DNA of 64,000 nucleotides from the NCBI GenBank assembly GCA_025765615.1, contig JAIVFJ010000324.1, forward strand, positions 1 through 64,000, written 5' to 3'. Below, piece after piece: positions 1-9,297 of this stretch. The stretch is from Zopfochytrium polystomum (lineage: Eukaryota > Chytridiomycota > Chytridiomycetes > Chytridiales > Chytridiaceae). Each line of letters starts with the position of its first letter. Positions within the stretch are counted from its first letter, which is position 1. The notes under the pieces are model-generated. The model did no database searches. It saw only the letters and a list, made by a program, of their open reading frames with translations, and was not told the DNA's origin. Position numbers and translations under genes: made by a program.

Positions 1-614
1 AACGACTGGTCGGTCTTACTTTCCCTTGTTTCGACAATCCGCAACTGGAATGGATTGGGCCACGAGTTCACGAGCCACGTGATGCGAGGAATTCGAAGGG
101 AAGAGAAAAATGAGAGGAAAGGGAGACTAGTAGGAGGCAGAGAATGACGGGGACGATGCTGTTCGCCATCGAAGAGAGGGCGGTGTCTCATCCTCACGCG
201 GAAGCAGGAAGCTCGATTCTTTTCCGCAACACGACTGCCAGCAGAATAGAACAGTTTTCAAACGCGAGCGGGGCCTGTCTTAACCTCCCGAGTGTTGAGT
301 GTCTCACCCACGGACGGAAGAAAGCAACGGAAAGAAGCATTGTCGTGCTCATTGATTGTTGATATTTGAGGCGCTCTGTGTGTGTGAGAATCACGTGTTG
401 CCCTTTGCCGCGTGCCACTATACAATTTGTGTTGCTTCCACTCACTTCGCATCATGCGACGCAGCCGCGCCGCCCGCCACCGTTCGCACGCTCGACGTCG
501 CTCGCGCGTACGCCTGTTCGCGCGCGGCACACCGTCACACTCTGCCGCTGGAAAATCGTGACAGTCACCCTACCAAGCCGCTTATTAGTAAGAGTGAAAA
601 TTGTGGATGTCGTT
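1..614. other. no gene recognised
   Basis: Short overlapping open frames exist on both strands, but none has a recognisable motif, start context or splice pattern. I see nothing in this stretch that I can support as a gene. Confidence 0.4.
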
Positions 615-627
615 GTTGGGAGGGACT

Positions 628-658
<31 letters not shown>

Positions 659-900
659 ATTGAAGCTGCGCTGTTGGAGGAAAAAGTCGACGGATTGCTG
701 AGCAAAGGGGGCGATGACAGCAGACACGTCGTTGCAGAGACGGGCGTGGATTTCTGCAACTGCATTCTCAATCTGAGTCTGAACGGCGTTGGTGATGATA
801 TCTTCGCAGCGCTCAAGGATGGTGAGTCGAGTGCTGATGGCGCTGATGCTGTCCGAGTTGTGGGCGACATTATGGCGGACAGCTTCTAAAGCAGCAGTGT
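615..900 (-). repeat. LINE ORF1 fragment
   Basis: This stretch is a near-identical copy of positions about 7603-7870, the 3' part of ORF1 of the large retrotransposon in this window. Read on the minus strand it keeps the ORF1 coiled-coil tail, including the words NDVSAVIAPFAQQSVDFF. Similarity begins next to a long G run and stops abruptly after the shared word gcagcagtgtg. Only this scrap is present, with no RT or poly(A) tail, so it is a dead fragment or a product of rearrangement. The differences between the two copies are scattered single substitutions, which suggests a young family. Confidence 0.85.
630..658 (+). repeat. G homopolymer of 29
   Basis: An uninterrupted run of 29 G on the plus strand sits at the edge of the LINE ORF1 fragment, where the full copy has a short mixed G-rich proline-coding stretch. 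Read on the minus strand it encodes proline. It could form a G-quadruplex and its exact length is unreliable in any assembly. Confidence 0.9.
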
Positions 901-1899
901 GAATTGGTCTCGGACTGGGGAAGCGACAGGCAGACAGACGTCTTGTGCGACCCCCGAGTCTCTCCGCCTGTGGCTCCCGTCGCCGTCTGTTTCGCAGAGG
1001 TCCGGCGTCGACGGGTGGTCGCCGCCGGATCCGGTTACTGAGAGCTCGGGGATGGTGGGCGAAGGCAACTTGAATGGGAGGATGGAGGATGCGTCCGGTA
1101 TGCGCTTTGAAGGGTCGCCGACGCCGGAGATTGAGATCGGGGGGATGGAGGTAGAGAGAGGGTTCTAATTCGGTGCAGTATCGGTTTAATGTACATATGT
1201 TGCTGGTGGAATATGCAGTATTGTGTCCTTTCTCGGCCTTCCTGTTAGAGAACCCCCCTGATGAAAAATTTGGATGAGAAGAAAAATTTTTTGACCATGA
1301 CGTCAAGCTTTTCCTGTGAAATACTGCATCAACAAGACGCCGCGCGTACATGTCGTATAGTTGTCCCACGACTTTTCTTGCCCAAGCACAGCTTTAGCTG
1401 GCTGGTGGTGTGTGCGGGTTTCACTTTCACAACACATAACCCAAGCCGAAATCCCGTACAAGCTTCCAACTGATAGTCCCGGCGCAATGGGCGATGAAGT
1501 GCGCAATCGTGCGTTGTCACATGAATTTCTCAATCGGTGGAGAACAGTCCGAAGGCCAGTTATACCCACTCCATATCCTCTTTTTTTATTTAGACAACAT
1601 TACGCCTGTGTTTCGTTGTGAACAATACACAATCCCTTCTCGCATGCTTTTGAAAAATGAATCCAAAATCTCTTGCGCGCGTTCTTGAAACGCAGAGGAG
1701 GCAGTGTCCGACACCTAGCGGGAAGCGTCGCGAGCGATAGAGTAGGCAGCACCGCCATCGAGCACGTTCGCAGCGCATAGTCCAGACATTTCTGCGTTCA
1801 CGAGTTTAAATCAAGTCACTCAAGTCCCTCTGCTGCTCATCGAGCGATGGCAAAGCCCGGCAAGCTCACTATGAGGTGATTCATTTGAGCTTGACTGAA
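901..1899. other. no gene recognised
   Basis: Open frames on both strands are short and overlap each other. The minus-strand frame that continues from the LINE fragment is proline and arginine rich and has no identifiable domain. I see nothing else to support. Confidence 0.4.
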
Positions 1900-3265
1900 T
1901 CACACTCTGGCATTTCCCATTTTCAACATGAATATTATTGCCACAAACAGGACTGAGATCTCCCTCCAAATTTGAAACAGCGTATTGTTCATTGTTCCAG
2001 TCCACTTTTCAAAGCCTGACCTAATTTCCTCCTTGGGAAATTCGTCAAGCAGAGCGCACACTCTGTAAAACATATCACTTCGGCCTCGAAGAACTCTATC
2101 GGATAGGTAAAGTGCTTCCTGAGACTGCTTCAAAAGACGTTTTTGTGCTTCCTTCCTCACTTTTGAAGTTGAGTGCCAAATTAAGTGGAAGGGGGTCCTG
2201 ACAAGCAGGAACAAAAAAAATGGATTATTTAACTTCCTCAACACAACCAAAGCCTTACCCAGGTCCCATTGAATGTAATTTTTGAGTGAATTAACATTGT
2301 CACACACAATAGTGATATCCTTTGTGTCATCCAAGTCAGGGAAAATAACCTCAGCCATCCAGAGTTTCTCAATAATTTCACGCTTTGAAACAGCCTCATC
2401 AGGTTGCTTGTCAGCTAAAAGTTTACCAACTTCATTCTCGCTATCTGTGCTGTTTCCATCTTCTGAACCATATTCAGACTCACAAAATTCATCTCCATTA
2501 ACACTATTTTCTTCAGAGGTCAACCAAAGAAATTGCTGAACAATAAGTTCATCTTCATTGAGAAATCTCGCACCTGTTCAGGTTAGTGGATTTTACTGGG
2601 ATGAGTGCAGTGCCTTGATTGAGAGAAGATTCCATCTCATTATATACAGCATTGATTCTCTCCACTTCAACGAAATCTGGCTTGCTTCCTTCAAGCCCAT
2701 CATCAGCTCTCTCCAAAGAAATTGTATCGCCATCAATGTTTTCTGTGCTCTCCATTTCATTCGACGCTCCATCTTTCTTTTCAATATTCTGCTTTGCAAT
2801 ATGCAAGAGAAACTTCGTCATCTGTGCCCGATTCTCAGAGGATACGAAGGATCTATTTACTATTTCCCCTAAACATTGATATGTCAGAAAAAACCAGCAA
2901 ATGCTACCGCAGAGATTTAAGCAATCACTCACCAATCTCATTTCTTGCAAAGACAAGCAAATGCACTCTTTAAGATACGCAGCACCATTCTTCACTCGCA
3001 TCTTCAGTCGCTTGGCAAATCTTCTTGTGCTACCAATAGATACAGACTCTTGCAGATTTCATCAGTGCTGTTGCAAGGTCGTCATACTTGCTTGTCTCCT
3101 TCAGCCAAAGCGCAGTCATTTCTTTTGGATCAGGCACTTTGTGGCCTTCAAAATATGACTCAAGTGTAAGTGGAATGGGTCGCAAATCTGTTGGAAGATT
3201 TTGAGAGCGCTTTGCGAAAATATCAAGGAATTCTGCATATCACTCTGGGTTTCTATTGTGAGACA
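1900..3265 (-). pseudogene. AT-rich broken gene, function unknown
   Basis: Two long minus-strand frames (1900-2523 and 2555-3001) and a third open piece near 3010-3265 read in the same direction but in different phases. The pieces use ordinary protein-like composition, with an acidic Ser/Asp/Glu stretch (EFCESEYGSEDGNSTDSE) followed by helical Lys/Leu-rich sequence. Base composition is clearly more AT-rich than all the neighbours. Possible splice signals exist between the pieces (for example CAG|GTGCGAG near 2568), so it could be an intron-containing gene, but stops near 3010-3130 argue for decay. The poly(A) end of the retrotransposon abuts its upstream end, so the insertion probably cut it. 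I do not recognise the family; a domesticated or foreign mobile-element protein is possible. Confidence 0.4.
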
Positions 3266-3603
3266 AACTTTTTTTTTTTTTTTATTATTCCACGCAGCCA
3301 GAAGCTGCGTGACGGGAAGAGTGAAATGCCACGCAGGTATGGCAGGGAGCCAAGAACCTTGACAGAACCAAGCGTGTCTCCACGCACAGGCCACCCTAGC
3401 CGTTAACGCTACCAGGAAACAAACAACAAGAAAAGAAGCAACAACAACCAGGGAAAGAGAAAAGAGAAGAATAAGGTGGGCCGAGGCCCTGCGGAGAGCG
3501 TCCAGTGGACAGCGGAGAGGGTGGTGAGCGGAGGGCAAATGGGAAATGGCAACACCGCGGAAAATGTGAGCAGGGAGGAGATCCTCAGGGGACGTCAGGG
3601 GGT

Positions 3604-6600
3604 TCAGGATTGTGATAACGCGGAAGCGCTTGTCGCGGAGGAGGCTGGGGAATCACAACAGTGCGGCGAATCCATAGGGTGCCGAGGGTGGGGCGGAGTA
3701 ACCCGAGGTAGTGTTGCCGCCAGGCTAGGATGCCCTTGCGTGAGAGGAGCCAGTCCGGAGGGCAATTGTTGTTGGAATGAAAGCGACCGCATGTGTTGCA
3801 TTGAGGGGTGCGAGGCTGTCGCTGTCGCCAGGCTCGAGGCTGATGAGGAGGAGGGGATGCGGAGGGTCTGGGTGAGACCCGGGGAGTGGAAGGAAGGGAG
3901 GAGGGGGGAGTGGATGGTTTTGGAGAAGCGGGGGGGTGCGGCAGGAGGCAACGCAGGAGGTGGCGAAGGGGAGGAGGGTGGGGTGGGGGAACGGGGTGGA
4001 CGCTGGTGGCGCTTGTCAGAAGGCGAGATGCCGTGGTCACGCTCCCAGAGAATGGTCTCGTCGCAGCGAGGGCGCCAGATGAGCCGGTGGACGTCGAGCA
4101 GAAAGTCGTGAAAAATGCGCACTAGGGCAGTAACAACATCGGCAGCGGGGAAAGACTCATGGTGGTAGAGAGTGTCGTAAAAGGACTGAGGAATAATGCC
4201 ACGAAGAAGGGTGAGGAAGTTGAGAGGTGCGTTGGCAGAGGAGGAAAATTCCGGGAGAGTGAGCCAAAAGGGGGCGGTCAGGTGAGGGGTGGGTGGTCGG
4301 TCACTGGAAGGGGAGCAAGCCGCTAAAGCAGAGGCAAGAGAGTTTTTAACAGCAAGGAGGGCGTCTTGAGCAACAGGGCAGAGGAAAATGTGGGAGAAGT
4401 TCTCCGTGTGAGTTGAACAACGGCGGCAAAACCCATCAGGGTAGACGTTTGGGTACCAAAGGTGAAGTCGAGATTGGGTGGGGAGGGATTCCGTAAAGAG
4501 TTGGAGGCGGAATTTGCGACGATGAGAAGCAGGAAGCGTGTCAAACAAGGAAGAAGGGCGAAGCCAGAGTGAAGGACAAGGAACGTGGATTCCCACTGAA
4601 CAGAAGCAAAAGAGTCACGAAAAGGAGAAGTAAAGGAGTAATTGGAGAGGCTGTTGTGAAGTGTGTGCCTATGAAGGCGTCGGAGTTGGCGACGAAGGTG
4701 TCCTAGGACTGCTGCGTTGCCGATAAAGGCAGTGGCGGGTAGAAGTGTTTGCGAGGTGAACGGAATGTCAATGGGTGGTGTGGTGGCGTTTAGATGGGAA
4801 GCGAGGTGGTCAGCTGCTTCGTTGCCAGCGGAACCGGAGTGTCCACGAATCCAGACAACTGACGGGGGGGGGGCTGATGCGAGTGGAGAGGGCCTGCCCA
4901 ACGAGGGCCCACAGGGAGGCCAGAGGAGAGCGGAGAAGGGAGCGGAAGGAAACGGTAAGGGGATCAATGGGAGGAGGAGGGAGGGGTCCAAGGGTGGCAA
5001 GGGAAAAGGAAGGGATGGAGTTGGTGGGGTGGGAGAAGAGACGGTTATAGGTAGTGACGACGGAGCTGTTGTCAAGTTGAATGGTGAGGGGTTGGAAGAT
5101 GACAGGTAGAAATCAAGGCAGAGAGGAGACCAACAAGCTCAGCAGTGGCAGAGGAGGAAGCGATGGGGGGAAGGGCAACGGCAAAGGAGAAGGGGGGTTC
5201 CAAGGAAACAACAGCAGCAGCCATGAAGCCAGTGTCACGAAGGGACCCGTCGGTATCGAGCGTGAGGGAAAGGGGGGGAATTTGAGGAGCAAAGGTCGGG
5301 GTAGGGCTTGCGCAGGGAGAAGGAAGTATTGGAATTGGATAGAGGGGGTAATTGAAAGGGTTGGAAAGGCGGCGGCGGGGGGGGATATTGTAGAATTGAC
5401 GTGAACGGAGGGTGGGGAGGGTCTCAAAGTGGGGGAGAAGAGAAGTGTAAAGGTTACGGAGTCTGCGTTTGGCCCTGCTGCGGCCTCAGAATGCTTTGGG
5501 TCTGAACGAGGTGGTAAGGAGTTGTTCAAAAAAGAAGATGTGAGAGCGCTGAAGGTCAGGAAGGAGTTGAAGACGCGTGGGCCAAGGTTTATCTGAGATG
5601 GGGTGAGCGCGAACCCGAAAAAGGGGAGGATGAGAGGAAGTAATAGAGTAATTGTTAGCAAATAAGAGGGGGATAAGAGATGCGGTGAAGTGTTTAGGGG
5701 TGGAGGGGAGGGGAAAGAGATGAGTGAAGAGAGGAGTAGCCTGACAAAATGACACTTGGAGGCGTTGGTAAAGAATACAGGTGATGGAGCCAATCAAGGA
5801 AGGGTTGTTAAGACGGGCTGTAAATCAACAAACATATCGGAACAATATTCAGTGTATAGGTCGGGAACATCGTATAGGAGGTGATGATGTATAATGGAGG
5901 AGGGGAAGGAAGAACAAAGGCCAACCAGTTTTTTGAAGGCTCGACGGAGACGAGCAGTTTCATTCAGAAGGAAAGTGCGAGGGAGGATAGCAGTTTTCCA
6001 AAGAAAGCGGATGCGAGGAAGTAAGATGTTACGAAGAATGTATGAAGCAAGTTTGTCCCCCATCACCTTCCCCTGGATGGTGGTGAGGACATCAGAAATG
6101 GCAGCAGAGATCTGTTGTCGAGCAGAACTCGAACGACCATCAGCAGAGAAGAAATTCCCGAGGTGGCGGAAGGAAACAGAGTTGGGCTGGATGGGGATTG
6201 GGGTCTGACCCCACATAATCTGTCGAGGGCTGTTGGGAGGAAGGTTGGCGGCAGAAATGAAGATTTTGCGGGTGTTCGACTCGATGCTGTTGTGGGACTG
6301 GTATTCGTGGAGGATGTCGGCCTGGTGTTGTAGATCAAGGTAAGAGCAAGAGAGGGTGTTGGTGTCGTCGACCAGGGCAAAGCCAGAAACTGAGACTGGT
6401 CGAGTGGGTGAGAGGAGGGGGGCAGGCATGGATGGGGGGGAATTAACAGAAAAAGTGATGCCGTGGGTGTGCTTGTCCAGCGCGCAAAGAACAGGGTCCC
6501 AAAAGATACGCCAGTCAAGAGGTCCTTCTAGCGAGCCTTGTTGTATCATAGTGCCAATAGGGAAGGTGGGGGAGGGACCGAAGGCCATGATGACAAAGGA

Positions 6601-7357
6601 GCGGAAACGAGCTTGGGTGTTGACACGCATCCGGACGTAAGATTCGGGCAGTCGTATACGATACCAGGCTGAGAGCAGGCCGGCAACAGGGGCACTGTCG
6701 AAGGCTTTCTTGATATCGTTGAGGAGGAGGAAAAGCGGGGAAGAGTTTTCATGGCAGAAATCAAGGGCAGAGCGGACCAAGTGGAGAGGAGGATCGGGTG
6801 ATGAGCCAGGAAGGGCGGAAAAGTTACGGCTGCGAAGGATCTCAGGGGAAGCGGTGAGGATATGTGAAAGGCGACGAAGGCGGATGCCTTGAACTACTTT
6901 TGCTGCGAGTTCACAGAGGCTTATGGGCCGGAGGTTCGTGACATCGCCCCCCCATGCATCTTTCTTTGGTATGGGGAAGATGGCAGTGAGGGTCCAAGAG
7001 GAGGGAACGTCAAGGACGAGAAAGGTTCGTTGGACAAGGGAGAGGAAGAGGGAGATTGCATCAGGGCCTGATGAGAGAAGGAGTTCTCGAGAGAGTTGGG
7101 AGGGGCCAGGGCGATGTTGAAGCGTCAGTGAAAATACCCATGTAGTTATTTGAGGAGTGTTGGCGGATTGCGTGTGTGGCGTTAACAGCAGAACAGCCAG
7201 TCTCTTGAAGTGCGAGGATGATTGTGCCAGTTGATGTCATCCATTCCAGTATTGAAATACATTTGGAGGCAAGGTTTCGGCCCACATTCCAGGTAGCAAA
7301 ACAAGGGGGTGGGGGGGGCGGAGGCATTTCGGGGGTGGGGGAGGGGTAAGGGGGCAT
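3604..7357 (-). pseudogene. LINE ORF2: EN remnant-RT-RNase H-zinc finger
   Basis: This is the replication polyprotein of the LINE. From 7357 the protein starts with the first strand of an AP-endonuclease (ATWNVGRNL, then LALQETGC), but only about 65 residues of that domain remain before sequence that leads straight into the RT fingers (LTAIFPIPKKD, NLRPISL, about 6870-7010). RT motifs follow in one frame to 5794: DIKKAFDS, GSLEGP and the catalytic ALVDDTN box, a variant of YADD. A frame change occurs near 5795. RNase H is visible in pieces, with LDTDGS near 5260 and WIRGHSGSAGNEAADHLAS near 4850. The end carries a CCHC-type finger (CRRCSTHTENFSHIFLC, about 4370-4430) and the WRPRCD tail motif. 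The loss of most of the endonuclease means it could not nick a target. Confidence 0.85.
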
Positions 7358-7373
7358 TGTTTATTGATGTGTC

Positions 7374-7374
<1 letters not shown>

Positions 7375-7410
<36 letters not shown>
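7375..7410 (+). repeat. T36 homopolymer (A36 in LINE sense)
   Basis: A pure 36-base run, T on the plus strand and therefore A in the sense of the retrotransposon. It lies between ORF1 and ORF2, not at the 3' end. It may mark an old junction between two insertions or be an expanded linker. Confidence 0.9.
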
Positions 7411-7414
<4 letters not shown>

Positions 7415-7535
7415 AAGGATGAGGGAAGGAAAGGAAGGGGGTGATACACTATACGCAATTCAATGGCGAGGGCCACCCTGAGAGTGGGAGGCGGCAGGAG
7501 CGGTGGTGCGGGCAACAGGCGGGGTGTGAGCCTTA

Positions 7536-9234
7536 TCAGAGTAAGCGGGAGAGGTGCGCATGGTGACGTCGTGGGTGGAAGCGCGGGTTTGGAGTAGCGT
7601 CGAGGGGAGGGACTGAGGGGGGAGGGGGATTGAAGCTGTGCTGTTGGAGGAAAAAGTCGACGGATTGCTGAGCAAAGGGGGCGATGACAGCAGACACGTC
7701 GTTGCGGAGACGGGCGTGGATTTCTGCAACTGCATTCTCAATCTGAGTCTGAACGGCGTTGGTGGTGGTATCTTCGCGGCGCTCAAGCATGGTGAGTCGA
7801 GTGCTGATGGCGCTGATGCTGTCCGAGTGGTGAGCGACATTGTGGCGGACAGCTTCTAAAGCAGCAGTGTGTTCCTGATGAGTCTTCTGAAGGTCTGCGA
7901 GGATTGCATCGGCGTTGGCCTTTTGCTCGGCACGGAGGGTGGAGAGGGCGGCATTCTGAGACTCAACAAATTGCGTATGCAGAGCGGCTTGTTGGGTGGA
8001 GAGGCTGCGCATGTCCTTCATAAATTGGGCAAGCTCAAGGGAGACCGCTTGATTAGGGGGGGAGGGAGGGTCTGGGTGGCGTTGAGTGCTCGAGGAAGGA
8101 GGAGTTGGTGGGTTGGGTGGGGGGAGGGGTCGAGGGGCCTGGCGTCTTGCGAGCAGGCAGTCGTATGTGAAACGGTTGGTGAATCCGCAACGTTGGCAAC
8201 AAGTGAAGGAGGTTTGGTCCTCGTTCCAATAGGGTTGAAGAGTGGTGGAGCGTCCATTGATAAGAATAGAGTTGTTAAGGGAGAGAAGATCACGGCGGGA
8301 GGGAAACACGAGGAAGGCTTTGTTGGAGCGTCCAGCAGAATTGGTAACAGGGTTAAAATAACCGGGGTTACGAACGAGGGAACAGCCAAGATCAGTAGCG
8401 AGGGGGCCCAGATCACAAGCGGATAGGTTACGGGGCAAGTTGAAAAGAACACCAGTGCGAAGGTTTTCATCTTTAACTTGAGCATCACGCTCCGCAGGGG
8501 TTTTGCGGAGGCGGAAAGCAACGCCAGCACCGTTAACAAATGCAAAGGGAGGAAAGTGAGAAGGGGGGGCAGTGAACAAAATGAAAGCGAGTCGAGGCGA
8601 GGTTGCGATTGTGGGTGTAGGCGATGTCGACGACATCCCCGCAGTCGTGGAGGAGTTGGTGAAGGGTGTGGGTGATGGGTGCCTTATGGGAAGGGAACGT
8701 ATCAGAGAGGACACCTGGAGCAAGGTGGGTAGCGAGAAGGATGTTGGTAAAGTTGCGATTCGCAAGGTACGTGGCTGTGTTGAAGAGTGGAAGACCGTGT
8801 GGGATGCGATTGTAGAAAAGGGTGTGCATCGTAAAGAGGGTTCGGATTGCAACGAGTCGTTCGTCAGACGGTTCGGAGACCAGATTGAGTGTGATGTACG
8901 GAGGATTCAGATTGGTGGTGACGGGGCCCCGCAGAAAGATCTCGTTTTGTGCACAGATCTGAGCAATCTCCTCGATGTGCGGTTGGAAATTGTTATCGTC
9001 AGGAGGAGGTACGCAGATCCGCAGGATGAAGTGCGTAGAGGTGGTCGTGATGGAATGAACGATGGAGTCGGGCATGCTGGGTTGTGAGGACGCGATCGGA
9101 GCTGTGGTGGCAGTGGCGCAGTCAGGTGGTCTGTGTGCCGATTGGCGGATTTTTTTTCCTCTTTTAGCCTGTTTGATGAAAGACACAACGACCGATCCGG
9201 GGGACACCCGGCGGTTACGCCCTGTTTCACCCAA
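7536..9234 (-). pseudogene. LINE ORF1 (gag-like, zinc knuckle)
   Basis: This ORF1 encodes an RNA-binding gag-like protein. Reading begins at 9234 (MGETGRNRRV) and stays open to about 8570, then the conserved reading continues in another frame (to 7536), so a one-base shift lies in 8561-8610, near a run of seven G. The second part has a zinc-knuckle-like cluster (FTCCQRCGFTNRFTYDC, about 8160-8210) after a globular domain, then a long Gln/Glu/Ala-rich helical region likely to form a coiled coil, and a proline-rich tail. This order (RNA-binding domain, zinc knuckle, coiled coil) is normal for fungal LINE ORF1 proteins that coat the element RNA. A second copy of the tail lies at 615-900. Confidence 0.8.
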
Positions 9235-9297
9235 CGACTATGAGAACAAAGAACAAAAGAAGAGGCAACACAAACAAGGACCCCCCCCCCCCAACAG

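Larger units (their letters stand above)
3269..9290 (-). mobile_element. non-LTR retrotransposon (LINE), defective
   Basis: A minus-strand element of about 6 kb. It runs from a 5' end near 9290 through ORF1 (7536-9234) and ORF2 (3604-7357) to an A tract at its 3' end, seen as a T run at about 3270-3284 on the plus strand. ORF2 has the order apurinic endonuclease remnant, reverse transcriptase, RNase H, C-terminal zinc finger, which is the layout of I/Tad-like LINEs of fungi. The element is dead: the endonuclease has lost most of its length, ORF1 has a frame change near 8570-8610, and ORF2 changes frame near 5795 and again through the RNase H region. Its 5' end lies only about 10 bases from the stop codon of the GH5 gene. 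I could not find a convincing target-site duplication by eye. Confidence 0.9.

Noticed and set aside
899..1168. Plus-strand 89-residue frame beside the LINE fragment
   Set aside because: No motif, and the opposite strand is equally open; composition alone explains it.
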